A stretch of DNA of 64,000 bases from Verrucomicrobiota bacterium (GCA_017301995.1 JAFLEH010000003.1:124001-188000); one strand, 5' to 3'. Numbered from the stretch's first letter, positions 56,750 through 64,000 are shown. The notes: a model not told the origin generated them from the letters alone. Numbers and translations: made by a program.

Positions 56750-57204
56750 ATGGCGGCTATTACCTTCTCGATACGAATGTCCTGCTCCATTGGTTGCGCG
56801 GCAGCAGCGTATGCGGGACCATTGACGGGCAGTTCGGGCTGACAGCATCCGCATTCCGGCCATTGGTATGCGAGGTGACACTTGGCGAAATCGAAGCTTT
56901 CGCCATGAGCAGCAAGTGGGGCGAGGCCAAGCGGCAGAAACTGTCCGAAGTGCGCAGGAAACTGGTGGTGGTGGATTTGACCGACGCGCGGATCTACCGC
57001 TCCTTCGCCGAATACAGTACTCTGGCCAAGGAGCGAGGGTTCGCGATTTTTCACGACAAGAACGACCTATGGATCGCGGCGGCGGCGAAAGTCAGCGGTG
57101 CCACGGTGCTCACGACCGATGCCAAAGGTTTCAAGCCGCTGCGGGACGGACAACATCTCGATGTTGTGGTGCTCGATCCGCAAACCGGCTGGGCGATTCC
57201 GTGA
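56746..57204 (+). CDS. PIN-domain protein, VapC-like ribonuclease toxin
   Basis: 152 residues. The PIN fold's acidic residues are visible: Asp9 in 'YLLDTNVLLHW', Glu48 in 'EVTLGEIEAF', Asp107 in 'HDKNDLWIAAAA' and Asp125 in 'VLTTDAKGFK'. The order and spacing are as in VapC toxins that cut tRNA or other RNA. The start overlaps the upstream stop by 4 bases (ATGA), so both proteins are made from one message. A standard antitoxin gene is absent; the 338-residue neighbour may have that role. Confidence 0.85.
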   Translation: MNGGYYLLDTNVLLHWLRGSSVCGTIDGQFGLTASAFRPLVCEVTLGEIEAFAMSSKWGEAKRQKLSEVRRKLVVVDLTDARIYRSFAEYSTLAKERGFAIFHDKNDLWIAAAAKVSGATVLTTDAKGFKPLRDGQHLDVVVLDPQTGWAIP

Positions 57205-57250
57205 GATTCCTGAACCGATGGGAATTGTTTTCGCAGTTCCGTGCCGGGTG

Positions 57251-57338
57251 GGGATCCCGCTCCCACTTCCGCATCGCCTTCGATTTCGGCGCTGCGCTCG
57301 AACCATTCTTTCGGGTATCGGAGTTTGATGGTTCCCAT
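57251..57338 (-). pseudogene. Possible 5' fragment of a small gene, antisense to PIN gene end
   Basis: On the minus strand an ATG at 57336-57338 starts 'MGTIKLRYPKEWFERSAEIE' and continues 'GDAEVGAG', which looks protein-like. Downstream the frame continues only as an antisense shadow of the PIN gene. It may be the surviving start of a gene cut when the PIN gene arrived. I do not recognise it. Confidence 0.25.
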
Positions 57339-57436
57339 GGGTTGCGGCGGAATGCTTCCGCCTGGATTGTTGTCATTTCATAGTAGGATGACCAACTCAC
57401 TTTTCTCGTTCGTCACCTCGTCTTCCACTAACAGCT

Positions 57437-57576
57437 TCTTTCCCGGTTTTACCTGCCGGCGACTTCGACTCGAAAGTAGAATATCTGTGCGCGTGTGAGT
57501 TGGAGAAATGGGCCGCGCGGGGGCGGTTCGACTATTGGGTGCGGAATCTGGTTAGGAAGGCCGCGGAGCCGGAGAA
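57437..57576 (+). pseudogene. Remnant of a type III restriction (Res) or related helicase C-terminus
   Basis: The plus-strand frame reads 'SFPVLPAGDFDSKVEYLCAC' then 'LEKWAARGRFDYWVRNLVRK'. The 'xYWVRNLxR' pattern with a preceding 'FDSKVEY' resembles the C-terminal region of type III restriction subunits and related DEAD helicases, as I remember those sequences. The match ends exactly where a REP-like sequence begins at 57577. No other part of the gene is seen, so it is a fragment. Confidence 0.38.
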
Positions 57577-57601
57577 CGACGGTCATAGACCCGCCGCTAC
57601 A
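57577..57601 (+). repeat. REP-like B half element, third copy
   Basis: ACGGTCATAGACCCGCC plus CGCTACA; one base differs from the B arms at 41533 and 42767 (C for G within GACGCG). It truncates the restriction-gene remnant. Confidence 0.8.
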
Positions 57602-57615
57602 GGGAATGAGGTGTT

Positions 57616-57732
57616 TGTAGCGGCGCTCTGCGAGCGTCGGGGTGATGGAGATGCGGATTCCTTTCGTTGGCTTTTCCTTCGTCTATCCGGGCCGCGGGGC
57701 CGGTTAGCGACGGTCATAGACGCGCCGCTACA
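57616..57732. repeat. 117-bp REP-doublet / MITE-like element, second copy
   Basis: Starts TGTAGCGGCGC (A arm, to 57640, TCTGCGAGCGTCGG) and ends GCGCCGCTACA (B arm from 57707). The ends and length match the element at 42675-42792, and parts of the interior are similar. It carries no ORF. It separates the defence cluster from the sugar operon. Confidence 0.75.
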
Positions 57733-57750
57733 GGTTGCGGGAGTCGCGGC

Positions 57751-58623
57751 TCAGGCCTTTTCCTCCGGAATTCCCAGTTCGGATAGGGCGCCGCGGAGCC
57801 ATTCGAGCGAGCGGGTGAGCATTGGGCCGCCCTGGCCTTCGCATTCGATGGAGAGGTGGCCGGTGTAGCCGATGGAATGGAGGTGCAGCAGGCATTGTTT
57901 GATGTTATCCGCGTTGACCCCGTCGCCGGTGGCGCAGTGGGAGAGCGCGATGCCGGTCTGGCCGCCGCGGGCGATGGCGGCGAGGGATTCACTCACGTCC
58001 TTGACATGAACATGGGCGATCTTCGGGCCGAAGCGTTTGCAGAACGCCACCGGGTCCTGGCCGGCGATGAAGCTGTTGCCGGTGTCCAGATTCATGCGCA
58101 ACCACGGGCTTTCCACGAAGGCCAGCATGCGTTCGAGAAACTCCGGTTTGGTGGTGAAATAGCCGTGCACCTCGATGGTCACGATCACCTCATAGGCCTC
58201 CGCCGTGGTGATGATCCGCTCGTATTGGCGCTTCATCAGGTCCATCGCCTCCTCGTCGGTTAGTCCCTCGGGGCGGTGCAGTCCGTCGGTGGTGGCCACA
58301 CGGTCGCAACCGGCGTGTTTGGCCCATGGGATCGCCTTGAGCACATAGGGCAGCCCGTAAGCGGGACCATCCACGCCCGACAGCGGAAACGCGGCGTCCA
58401 CCTGCGAAAAACGCACGCCGAATTTCTCCATGTGTTTCCGCAACAACAGCGGATCCTGATACATCGCGATGTGCGGCTGGTAGCCGAGTCCGTGAATCCA
58501 GCTAACACCATCAATCAGGCCGCATTCGATCCAATGGACATCATTGTCCCGCGCCCATTCCAGGCAGCGGTCGAACGAAACGAAAGACGTGTTGAAGGCG
58601 TCGGTGTGAAAGGAGAGTTTCAT
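57751..58623 (-). CDS. Sugar phosphate isomerase/epimerase family protein (TIM barrel)
   Basis: 290 residues of the xylose isomerase-like TIM-barrel superfamily. Metal-ligand positions are visible: Glu in 'VIVTIEVHGYF' (about 152), Asp in 'LRMNLDTGNSF' (about 180), His in 'KIAHVHVKDVS' (about 208) and Glu in 'HLSIECEGQGG' (about 262). Its reaction is an unknown epimerase or isomerase step on a sugar or inositol. It is the last gene of an operon with the ThuA protein and the oxidoreductase; a 7-bp tandem repeat fills the 30-bp gap to the gene upstream. Confidence 0.82.
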   Translation of the reverse strand: MKLSFHTDAFNTSFVSFDRCLEWARDNDVHWIECGLIDGVSWIHGLGYQPHIAMYQDPLLLRKHMEKFGVRFSQVDAAFPLSGVDGPAYGLPYVLKAIPWAKHAGCDRVATTDGLHRPEGLTDEEAMDLMKRQYERIITTAEAYEVIVTIEVHGYFTTKPEFLERMLAFVESPWLRMNLDTGNSFIAGQDPVAFCKRFGPKIAHVHVKDVSESLAAIARGGQTGIALSHCATGDGVNADNIKQCLLHLHSIGYTGHLSIECEGQGGPMLTRSLEWLRGALSELGIPEEKA

Positions 58624-58632
58624 GGCAACAAG

Positions 58633-58660
58633 TTATTGGTTATTTGTTATGGGTTATTGG
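58633..58660 (-). repeat. Four tandem 7-bp repeats between the ThuA and epimerase genes
   Basis: On the plus strand the unit is TTATTGG, present four times with small changes and no gap (58633-58660). On the coding (minus) strand each unit contains TAA. As 7 is not a multiple of 3, these TAA triplets fall in all three reading frames. The first serves as the stop codon of the ThuA gene (58654-58656). The array ends nine bases before the ATG of the next gene. Its function is unknown; it may set spacing or stop read-through. Confidence 0.9.
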
Positions 58661-61035
58661 GAGCACCCCGCGGTCCAGCGGGTGCCGCGGAGGTAGAGGG
58701 TGCGGACGCCGGCGGCTTTGAGGGCGTTGACGTCGTGGCCCAGCGGGCAGTGGAACACGCGACCCTTGCCGGGGGTGAGGACGAAGGCCATCGGGTGGAC
58801 GGTTTTATCCACCTTGGAAGTGGCGTCGGCGAGGACCTGAATCCGCGGATCACCGACGAGGCAGGTGTAGAGTTCGTCGGTCGTTTTGAAATCCGTTAGT
58901 CCCTGGGTCACCGGATGATTGGCATCGGCGATGCGGACGAGGAACTCCCCATAGGGATCATGGCCGCGCGCTTTCGGATCCCAGATCCGGCCGGCGGTGT
59001 TGACGAAGCCGTTCCATTCCTGGCATGCGCCACAACCGAAGTGGGCGATCACCAGTCCGCCGCCGTTCTTCACATAATTCTCCAGGCCAAGCCACTGCTT
59101 CTCGCCCAAGGGCAGACGATTCTGATAGTTCTTGAAATGCAGAAACACCGTGTCGAACTCCGCAAGACCCGGCGCGGCCAGGACGTAGGGCGACTCACAA
59201 ATCGTGACTTCCAGTTGGGGATCGGCGCGCAGGATGGTGGCGAACTCCGGTCCGGTCTCGCGCCAAAGGTGCGCCGGATAGTCGTCGCCGGTGATGATGA
59301 GAACGCGCTTGCGTTTGTCGCCGGCGGGACGCTTTGCCAGCCAGACCTCGCTCACCACGGCATTCGGCCCGGCCAGTTTTCCGACCTTCACGGTGATTTT
59401 CCCGTCGGCGAGCGCCTTGGCAGGCACCGGAACCTGAAGGCGAACGTGCGTGGCCTTGTCTCCGTGCCAGGCGATGGGACGGAACTCGGGCAGCACCATT
59501 TCACCGTCCACCGCCAGCGATTGGACCCGGCCCTGGTTGTCGCCGTCCCATGCCGTTAGGCCGAGCAGATAGGAACCCGCCGGATCTAGACCGGTGATTT
59601 CATAACTCACCGTCCCGCCGAAATCCACGGTGGCCTGGGGCAGCGCGACATCGCCGAATTGATAGGTCGCGCCCTCGGTGCGGCGGATGCGGATGCTTCC
59701 ATTCGACGCCATCGGTGCGGTGCCCGAGTCAAGACGGATCGCTGCCGTTGATCCGTTAGGCAACAATCCGGGCCGATCATCGGGCACGGGTGCGACAGGC
59801 TCGATCAATGCGCCATTGGGTTGCAGCCGTGCGGCTTGGGCGCGCAGTTTTTCCTTGAGTGGGGACGGAGCCTTCTCCGACGCCTGATGGAGAATCGCCG
59901 AGGCAACCTCGCGGTCCGGATGGCGGCGTGCCACATCCCAGACGATCCGGCCGGTGGATTCGCGTTCCGCGTCGCTGCGCGCGACCAGCAACCGGCCGAC
60001 GCAGGCCTCCAACTGTTGGACCGGAATCAGGGCGCCAAGCGCCTTGGCCGCAGCAGTGGCAATCACCGCCGACGGATCGGCCGCTTGTTTCCAGATCGCA
60101 TCAACCGCGCCGGTGGCGTTGCGCGAAGCCAGCATTTCCATGGCCACGATCCGGCGGGGTGGATCACCCGCCAGGGCGGCGGTCAACGCCACGTCCACGC
60201 CCTGGCGATTCGCCCCGGCCAGCGCCTGGCGCGCGGCGCTTGCGGCGGCTGCGTTCTTCGAATCCGCCGCGATCTCCAACAGCGGGGTCACATCCCCGGG
60301 CTCAAGCATCATGGCCAGATTGCGGGCCGCGTCAGCGCGTTCGGTTTCGCCGCCCTCGCGGACGAGGCGCAGCAGGTAGGGCCGCAGGGCGGGTCCCGCA
60401 TCCGCTCGGGTTGCGAGAGCGGCGGCAACCCGCGCCCTATCGGCTTCTGCGAGTTTGCCGATGCCGGCGAGCGCCACCTCCGTTAGTTTCGGGGATCCGC
60501 TCCCCTTGCGGATCGCCTGCAACGCGGCCAGCGCCGTTCTTTCGTCGGCTGAAAACAGCGCGCTGGTTAGAACCCGGTCCGCATCGGCCGGTGGGACGGC
60601 GGCGAGAGCGGCGGTGAACGCGGCCACCTTGTCGAGCTTGGCGGAGTGTGTCGCCTTGGGCTCATTGGCGGGAGGAATGCCGCGGATGCGCGCCACGGCG
60701 GCGATGGCGGGATCCTTGAGTTCCGGAGCTTTCCCGGCCTCCTCGATCGCCGGGATCGAAGATGGCCCGCCGATCACGCCCAGCCATGCGATGGCGATGG
60801 CCTTGGCCTGCGTGGTGGCGTCCGATTTCAGGAAAGCCAGCAGTTCCTTTTCCCGCGCCGCGCTGGTGGCGGGATCGTTGGATTGATAGAACACCGCTGC
60901 CCGGGCTTCGGCCACCCACGCGGGCGGTTGGCCCTGCTCGTAGCGGGCGAATGTTTTCAACGCCGCCTCGGGATTGGGCGGAGCGGCGGCCAACCATCCG
61001 AACAGACAAACCCACATGCAAATTGTCGTTTTCAT
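58654..61035 (-). CDS. HEAT-repeat protein with C-terminal ThuA domain
   Basis: 793 residues. The ATG at 61033-61035 starts a signal peptide ('MKTTICMWVCLFGWLAAAPP'). From about 30 to 440 are HEAT-like helical repeats ('DPAIAAVARIRG', 'LPRIVAMEMLAS'-type units). A beta-rich middle (about 450-590; 'GSYLLGLTAWDGDNQGRVQS') resembles a carbohydrate-binding segment. From about 590 to 793 is a ThuA/glutamine-amidotransferase-like domain ('RVLIITGDDYPAHLWRETGP', 'VKNGGGLVIAHFGCGACQEW', 'HPVTQGL'). ThuA proteins occur in trehalose or other sugar use pathways. It follows the oxidoreductase gene by 8 bp, as in an operon. Confidence 0.82.
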   Translation of the reverse strand: MKTTICMWVCLFGWLAAAPPNPEAALKTFARYEQGQPPAWVAEARAAVFYQSNDPATSAAREKELLAFLKSDATTQAKAIAIAWLGVIGGPSSIPAIEEAGKAPELKDPAIAAVARIRGIPPANEPKATHSAKLDKVAAFTAALAAVPPADADRVLTSALFSADERTALAALQAIRKGSGSPKLTEVALAGIGKLAEADRARVAAALATRADAGPALRPYLLRLVREGGETERADAARNLAMMLEPGDVTPLLEIAADSKNAAAASAARQALAGANRQGVDVALTAALAGDPPRRIVAMEMLASRNATGAVDAIWKQAADPSAVIATAAAKALGALIPVQQLEACVGRLLVARSDAERESTGRIVWDVARRHPDREVASAILHQASEKAPSPLKEKLRAQAARLQPNGALIEPVAPVPDDRPGLLPNGSTAAIRLDSGTAPMASNGSIRIRRTEGATYQFGDVALPQATVDFGGTVSYEITGLDPAGSYLLGLTAWDGDNQGRVQSLAVDGEMVLPEFRPIAWHGDKATHVRLQVPVPAKALADGKITVKVGKLAGPNAVVSEVWLAKRPAGDKRKRVLIITGDDYPAHLWRETGPEFATILRADPQLEVTICESPYVLAAPGLAEFDTVFLHFKNYQNRLPLGEKQWLGLENYVKNGGGLVIAHFGCGACQEWNGFVNTAGRIWDPKARGHDPYGEFLVRIADANHPVTQGLTDFKTTDELYTCLVGDPRIQVLADATSKVDKTVHPMAFVLTPGKGRVFHCPLGHDVNALKAAGVRTLYLRGTRWTAGCSQ

Positions 61036-61043
61036 ATCATCTA

Positions 61044-62354
61044 TCAGGCATCGAGTTTCCAAGGAGCGCGGAGGGCCACATCCAGCATCCGGTCGGCGAC
61101 GGAGTCATCGACGAACCGCTCTTTCGCGCCATCCCAGCGCAAGGGTCTGCCGAGTTGACCTGAGATGTTGGTCAGGTGGCACAGCGTGGTGGACAGATGG
61201 GCCTGTTCGATGGGTGCCACCGGGTCGCGGCCCTCGCGGATGGCATGGAGAAAATCGCGGAAGTGGTGTTTCGACCAAACCTCAGCCTCCGGTCCGGGAC
61301 GCTCCGCCAGCAGCGATTTCGGATAGGCATCGATCGCGCCGCGGTTCGCGCAAACCCAGCCCTCATCGCCGATGATCTGCACATCCATCTTGCCGCCCGA
61401 TTCGTTTTCGGTGCCGAACACGAGCTTTTTGCCGTCGGCGTAGGTGAACTCGGAACGCCACTTCCATGCGGTGTCAAACAGGCCTTCCTTGGGAAACTCC
61501 GCGGTGGTTTCCACGGTAAGCGGAGCCTCACGATCCTTTCCGAGTCCCCATTGCGCGCAATCCACATGATGGGATCCCCACGCGGTGATCCAACCGCCCG
61601 AGTAGTCGAGAATCTGATACCAACCATAACCGCCATGGCCATCGGCACGGCCGGGCGAATGCGGCTTCCACGGCGCGGGACCTAACCAGAACTCATAGTC
61701 GAGTTCGGGTGGCGGCGGAGCGGGCTTCGGGTCGCCGCCCTGTCGGCCGTAGGGCGAGGTGGCGATCGCGGTGTGGACCCGCCCTAACCGACCCGAGCGC
61801 GCAAGCCACGCGGCCTGTTGGAAGGTGGGCATCGAACGTTGTTGCGTGCCGTTTTGCAGGACCACGCCGTAGCGCCGGGCGGCCGTCACCAACGCGCGGC
61901 CCTGGGCCACGGTGTAGGCCACCGGCTTTTCCAGATAGACGTGCTTGCCGGCCCGCATCGCGCTGATCGCGATGAGCGCGTGCCAATGGTCGGGCACCGC
62001 GATGGAAACGGCATCGATATCGTCGCGTGCCAGCACCTCGCGGAAATCGTGATAGCCGGTGCAGGATCCCTTGCCCTGGGTGCCATCCGCGACCGCCTTC
62101 GCACGTTCGACCTTGCCCGTGTGCAGATCGCACACCGCCATCAATCTCGATTCGGGCACCCCGCACCAGGTGGGCGTGTGCAGTCCTCCGCCTTGGTCGC
62201 CCAGACCGATAACGGCCAGATTCAACCTCGCGGAGGGCGGGAGACTCCCGCCGGGAGCGCGTCCCGCGGCGGCAAATCCCGCGGCGACGGCAAATGTGGA
62301 CTTGAGAAAGTGGCGGCGCGAACGGGCCGGCAGGGAGTCGAACGAAGGATTCAT
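61044..62354 (-). CDS. Gfo/Idh/MocA-family oxidoreductase with Tat signal
   Basis: 436 residues. 'ARSRRHFLKSTFAVAAGFAA' (about 9-28) is a twin-arginine export signal. The NAD-binding Rossmann domain begins 'LNLAVIGLGDQGGG'. The catalytic-domain motif 'GKHVYLEKPVAYTVAQGRAL' (about 138) has the conserved EKP. Relatives oxidise or deoxygenate sugars, for example at C3. It is the first gene of the sugar operon with HEAT-ThuA and epimerase genes. Rare Arg codons are present. It is probably a periplasmic enzyme; the sugar is unknown. Confidence 0.88.
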   Translation of the reverse strand: MNPSFDSLPARSRRHFLKSTFAVAAGFAAAGRAPGGSLPPSARLNLAVIGLGDQGGGLHTPTWCGVPESRLMAVCDLHTGKVERAKAVADGTQGKGSCTGYHDFREVLARDDIDAVSIAVPDHWHALIAISAMRAGKHVYLEKPVAYTVAQGRALVTAARRYGVVLQNGTQQRSMPTFQQAAWLARSGRLGRVHTAIATSPYGRQGGDPKPAPPPPELDYEFWLGPAPWKPHSPGRADGHGGYGWYQILDYSGGWITAWGSHHVDCAQWGLGKDREAPLTVETTAEFPKEGLFDTAWKWRSEFTYADGKKLVFGTENESGGKMDVQIIGDEGWVCANRGAIDAYPKSLLAERPGPEAEVWSKHHFRDFLHAIREGRDPVAPIEQAHLSTTLCHLTNISGQLGRPLRWDGAKERFVDDSVADRMLDVALRAPWKLDA

Positions 62355-62574
62355 GGCATGGGATGTTGGTGCGTGCGTTTTTCCATACTTGCGGGTATGG
62401 TGAGAAGTTCAACGGCGGGATTCGAGGAGTTCTTTCGGTTGGCGTCCATTATTTCGGAAGATCACTTCCGGACGGCGGCAATCAAGGTGGGGCACCGCGC
62501 TCCGGTAATGCCTGGCTGACTCGCCCGCAAGGATGCCGCCCATCGCGGCCTCCCCATTTCCGACATGCACGGGT
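62355..62574. other. Intergenic region upstream of the sugar operon
   Basis: It probably contains the promoter of the oxidoreductase operon. It also holds the 3' flank of the CotH/lamin-tail gene. I see no other feature. Confidence 0.4.
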
Positions 62575-64000
62575 CTATCTGACATTGAACGCGAATCTGA
62601 AGAATCCGGGATTTGAGGCGGACGGCGGAACGGAGAATTCGATCGTCTCGGTCGTGAGCGTGGTCGATCTTGATAGAACGGCGATCCCCTCGGCCGCGCG
62701 CCATGTCACCAGATCATCGGATTCCTGGAGTTGCCATTCCACGTCATCGGCGAGCAGTTGCCTTGTTAGGGTGAAATGCCACGCACCATCGGCTTCCCGG
62801 CCTGCCGCAGGTAGAATGGCGCGGTCGCAAACCAATGGATCGCCGCCAAGCGCGTATTCCAGCAGATTTGAAACCCCATCCCCGTCGGGATCGTCATCAC
62901 CGGCCAGGTTGAGGTTCTGTTTCCATGCGGCATAGCCGGGGGCGTCGGTATGCCCCGGTGTCGCGACGCCGGCGCGCCAGTTGCCAGCCAAGCCATGATC
63001 AGGATTGAGATGCGGCGCGACGAGAACGAGACTGGACCCGGAGCCGTCGGCGGCGGTTGGCCACGGCGGCGCATCGTCATAAGGAACCACACGGATGGGA
63101 GTGCCCGCCAAGGATAGCGTCAATGTCTCGCCGGCGTTGTCGAGGCTGGTGGTCAGCCACTCGCCGAGGATCGGGAGTCCGGTGCCGTATTTCGCTTCGA
63201 ACGCGGCGCGGTTGCGCACGACGAGTGCGCGCGAACGGGGACCCAGCGAGAGACCTGAGGGAAACGCGAAATCGATTCCCTCCGAAAACCTGAGACCGTC
63301 GAGAATCAGCGTTGCGGTTGTCGAAATGTTATACAATTCGATAAACTCCAGACTGCTTCCTTCAGGAGGGTTATACATGATTTCCGAGATCACCAGATCG
63401 GCCGCCAGATTTCCGGGAACCGCGGCACCGGCTGTGAATTCCAGTGGCGCGCTCCAATGGCTCCAGTGACCGGCCAGATTGCGATGCCTGACACGCGCCC
63501 GATAGGTGTGTCCCGGAAGCAGATCGCTTGCGGGAGGGGAAACAACGGCGTCGAACGATGGAAGTGACGGCGAGCGCCAGACCGGCGTGATTTCATACAC
63601 CCATGGCTGACTGGGATCAAAACCCGGGATTCCGGGATGTCTCACTTCGCCGATCCGCCACTCCATCGCGGCGTATCCGGTGCCGGCGTCCGCCGCAAAC
63701 GGGCTGGATTGGAACACCAGAGCGTTGGCGGGAAAACCGGAGGGACCGGCGTAACTGATGGTGGGTGTGGCGGGAAGCGCCGCGGGTGGTTCACCGGTGG
63801 CAAGCGTGAGCGGGTTGGTGGTGCCCTCGGCCATGGCGTCCAATCGCCCCCCTCCATGCGGATCGGAGGCGATGAAATCCTTCACCCACTTGAGCATGCC
63901 CGGATAATCGGCTGTAGCGAGGATGCGCGAGTCCGGATAGGGACCCTGATTGCCCTTGGAGGAACCGATCGGATAGGGATTGCGATAGAAGATCCCTTTG
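62575..64000 (-). CDS. Lamin-tail surface protein, C-terminal part (5' end outside window)
   Basis: The frame is open to the right edge of the window, so the start is not visible. The visible 475 residues start with a region like the end of a CotH-kinase domain ('NPYPIGSSKGNQGPYPDSRI', 'LKWVKDFIASDPHGGGRLDA'). A fibronectin-like segment ('SHWSAPLEFTAG') and a lamin-tail domain ('LVISEIMYNPPEGSSLEFIE', 'RSRALVVRNRAAFEAKYG') follow. The end has 'DDDPDGDGVSNLLEYALGGD', 'WQLQESDDLVTW' and the tail 'FFRFAFNVR', which is the alternative C-terminal module. Its domain order resembles the CotH-type protein at 1955-6448. Confidence 0.8.
   Translation of the reverse strand, partial: KGIFYRNPYPIGSSKGNQGPYPDSRILATADYPGMLKWVKDFIASDPHGGGRLDAMAEGTTNPLTLATGEPPAALPATPTISYAGPSGFPANALVFQSSPFAADAGTGYAAMEWRIGEVRHPGIPGFDPSQPWVYEITPVWRSPSLPSFDAVVSPPASDLLPGHTYRARVRHRNLAGHWSHWSAPLEFTAGAAVPGNLAADLVISEIMYNPPEGSSLEFIELYNISTTATLILDGLRFSEGIDFAFPSGLSLGPRSRALVVRNRAAFEAKYGTGLPILGEWLTTSLDNAGETLTLSLAGTPIRVVPYDDAPPWPTAADGSGSSLVLVAPHLNPDHGLAGNWRAGVATPGHTDAPGYAAWKQNLNLAGDDDPDGDGVSNLLEYALGGDPLVCDRAILPAAGREADGAWHFTLTRQLLADDVEWQLQESDDLVTWRAAEGIAVLSRSTTLTTETIEFSVPPSASNPGFFRFAFNVR

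Noticed and set aside
49802..57204. BREX system (PglX) or a retron
   Set aside because: The large methyltransferase has its own nuclease motif and there are no pglZ, brxC or brxL genes. The ptuAB-like genes can occur in retrons, but no reverse transcriptase or msr/msd-like sequence was found.

Overview
The window is about 64 kb of high-GC DNA that I attribute to a verrucomicrobial bacterium (Verrucomicrobiota, Luteolibacter/Haloferula-like). This rests on gene families and style rather than a marker gene. There are several giant beta-strand-repeat surface proteins, PEP-CTERM sorting tails, CotH/lamin-tail proteins, Tat-exported sugar enzymes, HEAT-ThuA and sugar-epimerase genes, and almost no Shine-Dalgarno sites. 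No rRNA, tRNA, CRISPR array or intact transposase was seen.

Layout. 1-1.9 kb: the end of folA and an Ldh2-type dehydrogenase. 2-6.4 kb: a secreted CotH-kinase/lamin-tail protein. 6.5-9.8 kb (minus strand): a DUF2264 protein and a single-chain double aspartyl protease. 9.8-16.8 kb: a pair of related beta-repeat proteins. 16.8-19 kb: a divergent GntR/LacI-type regulator and a UPF0158 fusion. 19.3-27.7 kb: a second, strongly paralogous pair of beta-repeat proteins. 27.9-41.3 kb: an esterase, a 2,544-residue kelch/beta-repeat protein, a small PEP-CTERM protein and a 1,423-residue BNR/LamG protein. 41.3-46 kb: a lower-GC orphan gene flanked by a duplicated argH 3' end, then argH and an alpha-L-fucosidase. 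46-49.2 kb: prfC, an L,D-transpeptidase lipoprotein and a sugar epimerase. 49.7-57.7 kb: a defence cluster with a type IIG restriction-modification enzyme, a Septu-like ptuA/ptuB pair and an unrecognised protein translationally coupled to a PIN toxin, with decayed gene fragments and REP-like repeats at its edges. 57.7-62.4 kb: a sugar-metabolism operon (Gfo/Idh/MocA oxidoreductase, HEAT-ThuA protein, TIM-barrel epimerase). 62.6-64 kb: the 3' part of another CotH/lamin-tail protein.

Most of the coding capacity goes to secreted surface proteins. Three end in a PEP-CTERM tail. Six others end in a different, shared C-terminal module: an Asp-rich DPDxDGxxNxxEF segment, a beta-rich stretch and an aromatic/Arg-ending tail. 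In each of the two neighbouring paralogue pairs, one member has the PEP-CTERM tail and the other has the alternative module. This suggests two interchangeable surface-targeting signals.

The most striking local signals are: a perfect 21-bp inverted repeat inside the regulator's DNA-binding region; the alternative C-terminal module; the argH-tail duplication around an orphan gene; the unknown/PIN pair in the defence cluster; and a heptanucleotide repeat that places stop codons in all three frames between two operon genes.
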